Part shown: in pieces, positions 9,401-16,327 of the stretch
How positions within the stretch are numbered: position 1 is the stretch's first letter
Layout: every line of letters starts with the position of its first letter
Origin: a virus
Length of the DNA stretch: 39,862 bases
Strand: one strand, 5' to 3'
IMG/VR virus record: IMGVR_UViG_3300048837_000139
Coordinates: 1 to 39,862 of that record
Notes under the pieces: generated by a model
Databases searched by the model: none
What the model was told of the DNA's origin: nothing
The model's input: the letters and a program-made list of their open reading frames with translations, nothing else
Program-made: the position numbers and the translations under genes

Positions 9401-10855
9401 GGCGCGCGTGAACGTGTTCGCGATTTTCAGCGCGTCCTCGACCGAGCCGGCGATGCCCTTCATGGCGACGGCAGCCTGTGCGATCTCCGTCACGGAGTAG
9501 CTGGCCGCGTCGCCGAAGGCGGTCAGAACGTCGTCGGCGCCGTTCATGGCGGTGCGAGCGTCGGAGGCTTCCTGCGCCACACGACGCATTGCCGTCCCGA
9601 TCAGGACAAGCGCAACACCGGCAGCACCGGCGCGGGCCGGCGCACGTTCTAGAACCTGGAAAACACCCATCATCCCGCGCGAGAATGCGGGGAAGATTTG
9701 AAGCAACTGGCCGATCTGCTGCGCGAAGATTTGCAGGATGGGTTGTCCCATCGCAGCACCGGAAATCACGTCGTTGATCTGGTAGCCGAGGTTCGTGAGC
9801 TGATATGGACGCAGGCCGAAGGCCATGACGTCCTGATCTTCGCCGATGACGTCGGATCCCCAGTTCTGTCGCGCCCGGCGACCCTGCGCCCCCATCGCGC
9901 CGGTGGCCCCGGTGATCGCGGTCCCCATGCGGCCTTGCGACGCTGCGACGCCGAGGGCCTTCGCGTCGAGCGCGGCCAGGGAGGCCGTCAGCTTTCGGGC
10001 TTCGGCGGATTCAGCGCCGTACTTGGCGATGATCTCGCCCTGCACCGAGCGCAGTTCAGCCGCCATGCGCGCCGCGCGGTCGCGCGAAGTCTCCGTCGCC
10101 TTCGATGCGGCGGCCAGTTTCTTTTCGGCCGCCGAGAGGGCGCCGAGGCTGCTGGTCGCCTGCCGCGCCGCGTCCGAGGTCTTTTCGAGGTCGGCGGCCT
10201 TCTTGCTGAAATCGAGGAACGAACTCTGCGTCGCCCCTTTCATGCGCTGCATCTGCACTTCGAGGCCGGCGATATCGCGTTTCAGCGACTTCGCCTCGTC
10301 GGAGAACTTCCGCCCGAGGGCCGCGTTGGTCGAACCGAAGGACGGTCCCACCGCGTCAGCGGTCCTCTGCGACGAAAGGTAGCGTTTCGCCGAGGCGGCA
10401 GCGGCATCCTGAGCCGCCCGGAGTTCGTTGACACGGGCGCGCAGACCGTCGAGACTGCCAGCCGAAGCGGCAGCGGCCTTCTGCATCTCCGTGACGTTCC
10501 GTGAGAAATTGGCGAAGGACGAACCCGTCCCTCGCAACTTCTGCAACGTCGCGTATTGGTCGTTGAGCGCGTCGCGCGTCTTGTAAATCTTGTCCCGCAG
10601 ATTGACCATATCCACGGCGAGATCGCGCGTGTAACTGGTCTTGGCGGTCGCGGCCAGGGCCGCATACTGCTTCTGCAACTCGGCGACAGCGGTGCGCTGA
10701 TCTGCGATCGCCTGCCGCTGGGCAATGGACGCCTTGAGCACGTCCTTTCGGGACGCGCTCTTGGTGAACTGATCGAGGGCTTTCTGTCCGTTCGCGAGTA
10801 CCTTTGAGAACTCGTCGTGCGCCCGGATGCGTAGGTCAGCGTACTTTTCGGCCAT
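6449..10855 (-). CDS. Tape measure protein with embedded muramidase-like domain
   Basis: At 1468 residues this is the longest gene in the window. The N-terminal 300 or so residues are Ala/Lys/Gln-rich coiled coil. Hydrophobic stretches near residues 355-430 are typical of tape measures. Residues about 950-1087 resemble a GH24 (T4/pesticin-type) lysozyme: E957, then nine residues on D966, then Y-R-V-G-Y-G (970-975). The Thr of the T4 triad is replaced by Arg (R971). Another coiled coil (about 1090-1250) and two H-T-G-G-V-I-G repeats near the C-terminus complete the protein. It sets tail length and may open peptidoglycan during injection. The ATG at 10855 directly follows the TGA of the frameshifted chaperone ORF, with GAGGAAC as ribosome site. 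The tape measure call is very secure; enzymatic activity is inference. Confidence 0.93.
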   Translation of the reverse strand: MAEKYADLRIRAHDEFSKVLANGQKALDQFTKSASRKDVLKASIAQRQAIADQRTAVAELQKQYAALAATAKTSYTRDLAVDMVNLRDKIYKTRDALNDQYATLQKLRGTGSSFANFSRNVTEMQKAAAASAGSLDGLRARVNELRAAQDAAAASAKRYLSSQRTADAVGPSFGSTNAALGRKFSDEAKSLKRDIAGLEVQMQRMKGATQSSFLDFSKKAADLEKTSDAARQATSSLGALSAAEKKLAAASKATETSRDRAARMAAELRSVQGEIIAKYGAESAEARKLTASLAALDAKALGVAASQGRMGTAITGATGAMGAQGRRARQNWGSDVIGEDQDVMAFGLRPYQLTNLGYQINDVISGAAMGQPILQIFAQQIGQLLQIFPAFSRGMMGVFQVLERAPARAGAAGVALVLIGTAMRRVAQEASDARTAMNGADDVLTAFGDAASYSVTEIAQAAVAMKGIAGSVEDALKIANTFTRAGIRTDRFQELADVAAKLSGLTGAEIPDMAKQLSDAFSGGFDSLREFDKELNIFTAAELEAIRAMYAAGDAAGAQELAFDALQAKLADTTEATGPWSRAFSSLGGIWDSLVDALANSAPIQGTVEVINLLGGAVDQLAQEGKAFVDSPFFRFLLGDFSVGQQVDDIDALKNKARELTNAINFIQSGGDVSSLSPFWVWLLGTDRMLAEMQAQLAETQEQLNSLGSDFDPGLTIDKVEELRKSYGDFSAELGETNKARGEEAAKAGLSARQAEIETSKREALNRALELGLNKLDDWADLWAKEAAAIEESVNAKHDAIEAAERLADAQDLVTSAIEETRTEQEEYADQIKELEDALAEMAEAGMEGSEAYLAGQEALAKMRKEAEAAETPFDKLGQKIPEVALELQRLNELAAINVLEQEALKAAKSWDEVAAALQRASAARDAVNQKFDEQMLGDLSGTDATEVTAKLLRKEEGFRDTPYYDVNAYRVGYGSDTITLSDGTIQAVTQGMRVSVEDANRDLYRRIGEEFLPRVQGQIGADRYASLNPQQQAALGSIAYNYGSLPSSIVEAIRTQTTEGIADAIRALPANPERRQREAALFESNIGVAGQEAEASRQRQEATQEEQKRVEAQQAYLEGLDTSLSRQEYENSLLKLNNTDREIALAIYDEELKAKEKGVVLDEQHRQRIAENIRLKNAEKDAQEQIAAAEQKVNDLVERRKVLEQEFEIARDSGDGEKAEAIRAQIEALNVELTAAINHAQQLTASLGGAGADAAIAKLDALKLKTKDLGESSRVTGTQINNMLGNAASNAINQFSQSLAEGKGFVESLGDAFRKFVSDALIQIGQLIVQMTIMNALKNSGIGGKIAGGLNLLTGVAHTGGVIGSNIAMRRVVSPGIFAGATRYHTGGVIGLKPNERPIIAKVGEEMLTEDDPRHRNNINQNNGTTIINTFDADDVVDRSLSGPRGRRILVNAIRGSRTEIKAILGT

Positions 10856-11586
10856 TCACCGTTCCTCGATCATCCTGTTTATGGCGGCGCTGAACTCGCG
10901 AATCTTCTTGTTCGCTTCGGTGATTGCGGGTTTCGAGTCCGTGACCGGAAAGGTGTGGATCGCCATCTGGATCAGCACGGCCGCATTTGCCAAGTCGGCG
11001 TTCCTGCGTTCAGCCACGATTGCCGCCTCATCCAGTAGTCGCCCGATCGAGTAGGTGAAGACTCCGCTATGCCCGTTTGCCAGAAGAAGGCTTGCGTTCT
11101 TGCGGAGTCCCCAGATCCACTCTCTCAGCGTTTCCGGGCCGCCTTGATCTTGCCGGCGTTTTGCGCCGCTATCCCCATCGCTGCCCGGAACGTGTTGACG
11201 ACGATCCCCATCACCTTTCCCGGCCCGTTCTCCGAGTGGAACGTCAGTTTCGCCGCGGTCTCGACGATCTCGATGCGAAGGCCGACCGGCATCCGCGCAA
11301 CCGTGTCCATGTCTTCCTCGCTCTCGCAGCGAAGCGCGAAGTAACAGATCATGTTGACCATCGCCGGGGCCTCGGTGAGAAGTTCGGCCATGATCTGCGC
11401 CGTCCGGTCTTCGGTCAGCCCGTTCTCACGGGCTTCGGCGTAGATCGGGGCAATGTGCTCACCGTAGTCCCTTGCGAGGAAAACGGCTTGCTCAAGGGTG
11501 AGGCCGAAGACGGCCAGGGGTTTCGTCCCCGCAGCCGTCTTCGCCTGGATTTCCGCGAACGGTTCCTGGTAGTCACGCAGTCCCAT
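10856..11586 (-). CDS. Tail assembly chaperone, -1 frameshift product (gpGT-like)
   Basis: Downstream of the gpG-like ORF lies an open frame from about 11,214 down to a TGA at 10856-10858 with no good start codon of its own. It joins the gpG frame by a -1 shift. The joined protein would be about 243 residues: 124 from gpG and 119 from the extension. The extension starts with a polar Gly/Asp/Arg/Gln-rich linker. It then has a conserved-looking helical domain with L-R-E-W-I-W-G-L, G-H-S-G-V-F-T-Y-S-I-G-R-L-L-D-E and A-A-V-L-I-Q-M-A, the usual plan of tail chaperone T domains. It would recruit tail tube subunits to the tape measure. Position just before the tape measure and the exact slippery heptamer support it strongly. 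Confidence 0.85.
11125..11586 (-). CDS. Tail assembly chaperone (gpG-like), 153 aa
   Basis: An all-helical acidic protein lying between tail tube and tape measure, the position of lambda gpG. I chose ATG 11586 because AAGGAGG stands about 6 nt upstream; the frame also offers a TTG 15 nt earlier inside that ribosome site. The protein coats the tape measure and is not part of the finished virion, by analogy with lambda. A fraction of ribosomes should slip at GGGAAAG (codons 123-124) to make the longer gpGT-like form. The normal stop is TGA at 11125-11127. Confidence 0.85.
   Translation of the reverse strand: MGLRDYQEPFAEIQAKTAAGTKPLAVFGLTLEQAVFLARDYGEHIAPIYAEARENGLTEDRTAQIMAELLTEAPAMVNMICYFALRCESEEDMDTVARMPVGLRIEIVETAAKLTFHSENGPGKVMGIVVNTFRAAMGIAAQNAGKIKAARKR
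11215..11221 (-). other. Programmed -1 ribosomal frameshift site (GGGAAAG)
   Basis: On the minus strand the heptamer reads G-GGA-AAG in the gpG frame, the same slippery sequence and the same phase as in phage lambda G/GT. The zero-frame codons are GGA (11220-11218) and AAG (11217-11215). Slipping back one base enters the frame that stays open to 10856. Confidence 0.85.
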
Positions 11587-11610
11587 TGTGTCCTCCTTCA
11601 ATGGTCAGCC

Positions 11611-12390
11611 TTATGGCAGCACCGGGCGGCCGTCGCCGTAGAGCGCCGCGTAGCCCGACTTCTTGAGCACTTCCACGTTGAAGGGCAGGGTGGCCCATTC
11701 CTCGGTGATCAGCGCGAACTCGCCGTTGGGCGACAGTTTCACCCAGGGCATGTAGTAGTCGATGTTGAGACCGACCGGGTTGTCCGCGACGAACTTGAGT
11801 TCGCCTTCGATCTCGTCCTCGCCCGAGACGAACACGCTGCGCGAGTGCGCGGCCGTGTCGTAGGTCACGGTCAGGTCGGTGCCGTCGAGGATCGTTCCGC
11901 CAGCGACGATCTCGACCATCCCGAGTTCGGAATAGACGATGTAGTCGGTCCCGGCGGTGTAGGTTGTGGGAACGCTGTCCGCGACCGCCGTGACGGTGAT
12001 CTGACGGTCCCCGGACGGGTTCGCCAGCTTCGCGCCGATCTGATAGCGACGGCCCTGCACCGAGTCCGTGATCGTGTGCGAGAGTCCGGTCGCGCCGGCG
12101 TCGGTCTTGGTCGAGGTATCGGCGCCGATGAAGCGGGCGATGTTGTCTACGCGAATGTCGTCGCAGGTGATCGTGCCGGTGATATCCTTCGACAGCATCA
12201 CCGACTCGTCCTTCTGGCGGATGCCGCCGGTGGAGCCAAAGTGATCCAGTTTCTCCATCTCGGCGTTGAGCGTGAAGGCCGGGCAGTTGCCAAGCCACTC
12301 GAAGCCGGTCGGGGTCTGGGTGCCTGCGGCGAACGGCGAGAAGTAGAGTTCGCCTTTCCCGAGGCTCAGGTTTTGGGAGGATCGTGCCAT
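11611..12390 (-). CDS. Major tail tube protein
   Basis: A beta-rich protein of 259 residues with no membrane segment or catalytic motif. It starts MARSSQNLSLGKGELYF, has an early G-F-E-W-L-G-N-C segment and an insertion of Thr/Val-rich beta repeats (about 125-185). It ends with W-A-T-L-P-F-N-V-E-V. The slot between tail terminator and chaperone genes, and the strong ribosome site AAGGAG 8 nt before ATG 12390, fit a highly expressed tail tube. Subunits would stack as hexameric rings round the tape measure. An Ig-like domain could be present in the middle but was not proven. Confidence 0.82.
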   Translation of the reverse strand: MARSSQNLSLGKGELYFSPFAAGTQTPTGFEWLGNCPAFTLNAEMEKLDHFGSTGGIRQKDESVMLSKDITGTITCDDIRVDNIARFIGADTSTKTDAGATGLSHTITDSVQGRRYQIGAKLANPSGDRQITVTAVADSVPTTYTAGTDYIVYSELGMVEIVAGGTILDGTDLTVTYDTAAHSRSVFVSGEDEIEGELKFVADNPVGLNIDYYMPWVKLSPNGEFALITEEWATLPFNVEVLKKSGYAALYGDGRPVLP

Positions 12391-12434
12391 GTTTCACTCC
12401 TTGAGGGTTAGTCCCTTATAACGTGAAAATCAAA
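12391..12434 (-). promoter_or_regulatory. Intergenic site upstream of tail tube gene
   Basis: This 44-bp gap holds ACGTGAAA (plus 12421-12428) within GTGAAAATCAAATCAC, an inverted GTGA/TCAC pair. It also holds an AT-rich TTATAAGG on the minus strand and the tail tube ribosome site. The same CACGTT/AACGTG half-site occurs at other leftward gene starts. A promoter or regulator site is possible; evidence is motif sharing only. Confidence 0.35.
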
Positions 12435-12962
12435 TCACGCAAAGGGATTTTCGAGGTCTTCGACGACGGTGAGGGTTATGGGCAGGAAGAAGAACGCGGC
12501 GTCCGAAATCTGCCCGTCTGCGGGTCGGGTCACAGGTTGCCCGATTGCCAGTTCGGTCACACATGGCATACGATTGCCCTGACCGAACAGGTTCTTTCGA
12601 TCCCCCTTCGCCTTGGCGAGTGCCGAGACGACCTCGGCGCAGAGCACATAGGCGGGGTCGAGGGGATTGTCGAAGTCGTCCTTTGCGAAACCTTGCACGA
12701 GGATCTTCCACTTGCCTGCGCGCTCAGGGTTTCCGGACGGCGACTGCATCTGCTCCTGGTCGCGGAAATCCTCAAGGATCGAAACCAGAGGCAACGGCTC
12801 TGCGCCCGAGAATATATCCCGGCCGCGGAACACGCGCGACGCGGTGCGACCGGCATCATCGACGTAATCCGACAGGTCGTTGGTGTAGCCGTTCGCCGGC
12901 GTCACGGTCTTGATCTGGTCGGTGATGCCCTTCATCACCCTCAGACGGAAGGGATCAGCCAT
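12435..12962 (-). CDS. Tail terminator-like protein, 175 aa
   Basis: I start this at ATG 12962 because GGAGG precedes it; the frame is open further upstream but that part is out-of-frame overlap with the gpZ-like gene. It is a mixed alpha/beta protein with an R-V-F-R-G-R-D-I-F-S-G-A segment (about residues 45-56) and W-K-I-L-V-Q-G-F-A (about 91-99). Size and position, after a gpZ-like protein and before the tail tube, match lambda gpU-type tail terminators, which cap the growing tail. The first 8 nt overlap the gpZ-like stop. No direct motif proves the family. Confidence 0.65.
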   Translation of the reverse strand: MADPFRLRVMKGITDQIKTVTPANGYTNDLSDYVDDAGRTASRVFRGRDIFSGAEPLPLVSILEDFRDQEQMQSPSGNPERAGKWKILVQGFAKDDFDNPLDPAYVLCAEVVSALAKAKGDRKNLFGQGNRMPCVTELAIGQPVTRPADGQISDAAFFFLPITLTVVEDLENPFA

Positions 12963-13572
12963 TGCGTTCCTCCAAGGCGATGAGCCGGAAGAATTCAGCT
13001 TCGAGGGCGTCGAGCGTTTCCGGCGTAAGATCGTCGTAGACGCCCTCATTACGGGCGCTTATAAGCGCCTGGTCGACCGAGGGGCCGTAAAGCAACCACA
13101 GACGATCAGTGATCGGCTTCGGGCGGTAGGCGCCGGGCGGCGGGCCGCCGTTCGTGCGTACAGCTAGGCCGAGGTTGCCATTCTTCAAGCGCATGATAAA
13201 GGCGCGGCGAACGAACTTCCGGACGCCGGGCTTGACCATTACGTCGACCTCGCCGTTCTTGTGGCGCTGCCCTGGTCCAAGCGGTTTCGCCCGACTGAAC
13301 TGGGCGAGTGACGTCGGGCGCCCTTGACCGCGAACCACGGCTTCAAGGTTCACCTTGCTCGCCTTCGTCTCCACCCACAGGCGCTTGGAAGCAGGTCCAA
13401 GGTAGCGGGCCGGGAATGCGATCTGCGTGCGTACCGCCTTGTCGGCACGGGTGCGGGTCTTGTCGGCAATCTTGTTGATCGCCCGCGATGCAGCCTGAGC
13501 GACTTTCTCGGGAGGCAGGTTGCCGATGTAACCGCCTGCCGCGAAACCTTCTATGACGATGGCGAATTCCAC
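12955..13572 (-). CDS. Minor tail protein Z-like (gpZ), 205 aa
   Basis: A basic protein of 205 residues starting with GTG at 13572. Residues about 27-85 (A-S-R-A-I-N-K-I-A-D-K-T-R-T-R-A then a basic beta region with A-R-Y-L-G) and a second half with F-I-M-R-L-K-N-G-N-L-G-L match the plan of prophage minor tail protein Z. In lambda gpZ helps tail DNA positioning and head-tail joining. It lies between a head-tail joining protein and the terminator-like gene, as in lambda (Z-U-V). The family call is by eye. Confidence 0.7.
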   Translation of the reverse strand: MEFAIVIEGFAAGGYIGNLPPEKVAQAASRAINKIADKTRTRADKAVRTQIAFPARYLGPASKRLWVETKASKVNLEAVVRGQGRPTSLAQFSRAKPLGPGQRHKNGEVDVMVKPGVRKFVRRAFIMRLKNGNLGLAVRTNGGPPPGAYRPKPITDRLWLLYGPSVDQALISARNEGVYDDLTPETLDALEAEFFRLIALEERNG

Positions 13573-13576
13573 CGTA

Positions 13577-13981
13577 TCACCCAGGGAGGCCGGCGTAGGC
13601 CGGATCGTTGAAGTCGATCAGCGCGACGAAAGCACTGAGGTCCGGGTCGGACAGTTGCAGGACTTCGGCAGCCGCGTAACCGTCCTTGAAGGGGGCCGGG
13701 GTGCCGATGCGGTAAATCTCGGTCTGCGAGAGGATCACATATGCCTTCGGCAGAGGCTTCGGGACTTCCGCCTCGTCGAAGATGATCCGCGGGTCGATTT
13801 CAAGGAATCCGCTCGTCTGCGGCCAGGTGAATTCGTTCTGGGTCACGGATACCTTGGAATGAACCCTGACATTGCAGGGCACGGGAGTCCCGGCGGCGTG
13901 TGAGAGATACACCGCCGGGTACTCGAACGTCCGGTGGACGGTCGCCTTGGCACGAGCCTTTGTGTCGCGCCAGCCGGCCAT
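13577..13981 (-). CDS. Head-tail joining protein (gpFII-like), 134 aa
   Basis: A small beta-rich protein with no catalytic motif. It has a PVPCNVRVHSK segment and P-D-L-S-A-F-V-A-L near the C-terminus. The ATG at 13981 overlaps the preceding stop as TGATG. Size and slot (capsid, gpFI-like, this gene, gpZ-like) match lambda gpFII, which forms the surface to which tails bind. Function is assigned by synteny. Confidence 0.6.
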   Translation of the reverse strand: MAGWRDTKARAKATVHRTFEYPAVYLSHAAGTPVPCNVRVHSKVSVTQNEFTWPQTSGFLEIDPRIIFDEAEVPKPLPKAYVILSQTEIYRIGTPAPFKDGYAAAEVLQLSDPDLSAFVALIDFNDPAYAGLPG

Positions 13982-14295
13982 CAGATTTCCTCGACCTCAT
14001 CGGGGTCGGTCGTGGTCGCATCGGCGGTGCCAATGCTCGCGGTGTCCTCGCCCGTCTGCGCGGCAGCTTTCGTCGCCTTGGCGGGCTTCTCGGCTTTCGT
14101 CGCCGTGGCGGGCTTCTCGGCCTTGCCGTTGATGGCCTCGTAGATCGCCAGTTCCGAGTCGGTCGGAATGCGAACGGCAGTCAGTTTCAGCAGCCGGTCG
14201 AATTCGGCGTCATCGAACGACTGGACGCTGTTGATCGGCAGACGACGACGGTCCTTGCCGACCGTGATCTGGTGAAGGGTGAAACCAAGTTTCAT
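13981..14295 (-). CDS. gpFI-like head protein with Ala/Lys/Glu repeat, 104 aa
   Basis: I start at ATG 14295 (GGAG 6 nt upstream). The first 65 residues or so are a compact domain (F-T-L-H-Q-I-T-V-G, then helical L-L-K-L-T-A-V). They are followed by a low-complexity tail with two copies of A-E-K-P-A-x-A-T-K and an acidic end (DPDEVEEI). At DNA level the tail holds two near-identical copies around plus 14,068-14,125. Placement after the capsid gene suggests a lambda gpFI-type packaging accessory or head-completion protein. The flexible tail may bind prohead or terminase; that is inference. Confidence 0.6.
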   Translation of the reverse strand: MKLGFTLHQITVGKDRRRLPINSVQSFDDAEFDRLLKLTAVRIPTDSELAIYEAINGKAEKPATATKAEKPAKATKAAAQTGEDTASIGTADATTTDPDEVEEI

Positions 14296-14319
14296 GGCGG
14301 TCTCCAAGTTGAAAGTGAA

Positions 14320-14343
14320 GGCGGGCCGACAATACGGCCCGCC
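14320..14343 (-). terminator. Hairpin after the capsid gene (partial terminator)
   Basis: A perfect 9-bp GC-rich stem (GGCGGGCCG / CGGCCCGCC) with a 6-nt loop stands just after the capsid stop. On the minus strand it is followed by TTCACTTTC, only moderately U-rich. It may act as a leaky terminator or mRNA stabiliser that keeps capsid message above downstream genes. Confidence 0.55.
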
Positions 14344-14355
14344 CAAGTGTCAGGC

Positions 14356-15447
14356 TCAGGCGAGGACGTTCGCCAGGAGCGTCGCGTTCGGGTTGATCGG
14401 CACCATCAGCGGGGCGCCCTTGTGGGTGATGTACTCCACTTCGACGTCACCCTGCGTCACCCAGTTCTTCGGGAACAGGCGCATCGGCTCCCAATTGGCC
14501 GCGCGGTCGATGATGCGACCGAACGCCTGGAAGCCGTTGATTGCCTGCGGTGCCCCGGTGAACAGGATCTGCTTGGCGCCGATATACCGCGTCGTGGCGC
14601 CGGTGTTCTGGTCGACGTAGGTGGAATTGTCCACCCAGAGTTCGATCCGGGCACCGGAGCCGCCGCCGACCATCATCTCGCCGACCTTGAAGCGCGGCTC
14701 GCCCGGCACAAGGCCACGCTCGATCGTGATGTTGCCACCGCGAATGTTCGTGTCCATGTGGTCCAGGAACTCGGTGTCCTTGCGGACCACTTCCCAGACG
14801 TCGCCGCCCATGGTCGCCATGGTCGGCATCGCGCCGAATTCTGCCTGCGTCATGGTGTCCACGACGCTCTGGAAGAAGTCGACGATCGACACGCCAGCAT
14901 CACCGAAGCGAGCGCCGGCGCCAAGGGTGATCGTATGCCCGGCCGCCCGCTGGAAATCGACCAGCGTCTCCGGGTAGTCCTTCCCCTTGAGCGTGATCTT
15001 GCCGTCACGCAGGGCGATCGCCGCCATGTAGTTCAGCGTGCGGTCATACGCCTTGACGTGGGCGGCGGTCATCGCCGCGCGGATGAGGTAGAGGCGCTGG
15101 GTCGGCGAGAGCTTCACAGGCATCTGCGTCATGTTGGCGTCGATGCCGACGCGCCGGGTGAGCGGCATCAGCGGGTCGATGCGATCTTCCATCTTCACAT
15201 AGGCCGGCTTGAAGCGGTAGCCGGTCGCCGTGTCGTCGTAGATCGAACCGCCGCGCGCGAGCGGGAGCACGAAGGGCGCCAGCTTGCGGTTCTGGATCGG
15301 CATCTTCTCGAAGTCGATGTACTCGTCTTCCGAGAGGATTTCGCTCTGGAAGAACGAGGTCCAGACCAGCGGGTCCGGTTCGACGTTCCGCCAGACGCCC
15401 AGGAACTTGTTCGTGTCCCAGAGTTCGTAGTGCTGAGAGTCTGCCAT
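14356..15447 (-). CDS. Major capsid protein (lambda gpE family)
   Basis: A 363-residue protein of gpE size (lambda 341). It shows the N-terminal F-F-x-S-E-I-L-S-E-D-E-Y-I-D-F segment, the A-P-F-V-L-P-L-A-R-G-G pattern (about 56-66), Y-R-F-K-P-A-Y-V-K then D-P-L-M-P-L-T-R-R. Near the C-terminus it has a K-N-W motif (about 329-331) followed by a beta stretch. These are features of phage major capsid protein E (HK97 fold). The gene has a good ribosome site (CGGAGACC) and follows the decoration protein gene by 12 nt, exactly the D-E order of lambda. It builds the icosahedral shell. Confidence 0.92.
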   Translation of the reverse strand: MADSQHYELWDTNKFLGVWRNVEPDPLVWTSFFQSEILSEDEYIDFEKMPIQNRKLAPFVLPLARGGSIYDDTATGYRFKPAYVKMEDRIDPLMPLTRRVGIDANMTQMPVKLSPTQRLYLIRAAMTAAHVKAYDRTLNYMAAIALRDGKITLKGKDYPETLVDFQRAAGHTITLGAGARFGDAGVSIVDFFQSVVDTMTQAEFGAMPTMATMGGDVWEVVRKDTEFLDHMDTNIRGGNITIERGLVPGEPRFKVGEMMVGGGSGARIELWVDNSTYVDQNTGATTRYIGAKQILFTGAPQAINGFQAFGRIIDRAANWEPMRLFPKNWVTQGDVEVEYITHKGAPLMVPINPNATLLANVLA

Positions 15448-15459
15448 CTCTGGTCTCCG

Positions 15460-15885
15460 TTAGGCGCCGCGCTTGGCGACGATGATGGTGGTGGGAGTCG
15501 GAGCACCGGCAAAGGCAGCAGCCTTCTCGGCGTCCGTGTTGTAGGACGCATCCCAGACGAGAGCGTCCATGTTGAAGCAGCCCGAGTACCAGACCTGGCC
15601 GTTCACGTCGCCATCGGCGAGGCCGCCCGTGACCGCGTGGGCCAGGACGCCGATCGCCTGAACCGGCGTGACTTCCGAAGCCTCGACGGCGGCGACAAGG
15701 AAGCCGCTCGCATCGAGACCGACGACCGAGAACTGCGGCAGAACGACCGCAGCCTTGACCGGGTAGGAGTAGGCCGGGGCCAACTCGGGGTGGTTGCCCG
15801 CCAGGAGGAAGTTCTGGGTGTAGGTGTCCAGAACCTCGAAGCTGGCGATGCCGGGATCCGCATAGGGAGGGGTAACGGTTGCCAT
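15460..15885 (-). CDS. Head decoration protein (gpD-like)
   Basis: A 141-residue beta-rich protein in the place of lambda gpD, between protease/scaffold and capsid genes. It contains the hydrophobic A-I-G-V-L-A-H-A-V pattern near residues 77-85 and G-Q-V-W-Y-S-G-C-F-N, typical of head decoration proteins. Trimers bind and stabilise the expanded capsid. AAGGAGG stands before the ATG at 15885. The family call is secure by context and pattern. Confidence 0.85.
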   Translation of the reverse strand: MATVTPPYADPGIASFEVLDTYTQNFLLAGNHPELAPAYSYPVKAAVVLPQFSVVGLDASGFLVAAVEASEVTPVQAIGVLAHAVTGGLADGDVNGQVWYSGCFNMDALVWDASYNTDAEKAAAFAGAPTPTTIIVAKRGA

Positions 15886-15895
15886 GTTGGCCTCC

Positions 15896-16327
15896 TTACT
15901 TCGACTGTTGCTTCCTGAAGCCCGGCAGGCCGGCGCTCAGAAGCAGGGCTTCGTCGGCGGCGGCCTCGGACTTCTCGTCGTTGTCGTTGCCGTCGCCGAG
16001 GGATTCGTGTTCCGAACCCTTCATCGCGGCGTCGAGCATCCCTTTCGGGGCACCGGCACCCTGGCCTTTCGGCTCGTCCGACTTGAGCGCCTCTGCCTTC
16101 GTTTCCTCGGGCATCTTCGCCAGTTTCTCGGCGGCGGTCTTCGCGTCGACACCGAGTTCGACCATCAGCATCGCCGCTGCGGGTCGGTTCTTCGCTTCGT
16201 CGGAGCCGAGAATGCCCGTGATGCGGGCGCGTTCGGTTTCGGCGCCTTTCGTCTCCCCACCCGCGAAGGCTTCGGCCTTGGCGGAATCGAGGTCAGATTC
16301 GGTGAACTGGGCCTGTTTCTCGGCCAT
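15896..16327 (-). CDS. Nested scaffold protein (Nu3-like), 143 aa
   Basis: Within the protease gene and in the same frame, ATG 16327 (Met297 of the long form) is preceded by GAGGATGGAGAC, a usable ribosome site. The resulting protein, starting MAEKQAQFTESD, would be highly charged and helical, as scaffolds are. Lambda makes Nu3 from an internal start in C in the same way. The internal initiation is inferred from sequence and synteny. Confidence 0.7.
   Translation of the reverse strand: MAEKQAQFTESDLDSAKAEAFAGGETKGAETERARITGILGSDEAKNRPAAAMLMVELGVDAKTAAEKLAKMPEETKAEALKSDEPKGQGAGAPKGMLDAAMKGSEHESLGDGNDNDEKSEAAADEALLLSAGLPGFRKQQSK

Noticed and set aside
7514-9652. 712-codon plus-strand frame opposite the tape measure gene
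   Set aside because: It is a mirror of tape measure codons in high-GC DNA; no ribosome site and no recognisable domain.
10827-11054. 75-codon plus-strand frame opposite the chaperone T domain
   Set aside because: The minus strand here gives a convincing gpT-like domain reached by frameshift; the plus frame is its shadow.
13900-15918. 672-codon plus-strand open frame opposite the capsid and decoration genes
   Set aside because: It is an antisense shadow of GC-rich minus-strand genes; its translation is Arg/Gly/Asp/Val-rich without family patterns, while the minus strand gives clear capsid and decoration proteins.
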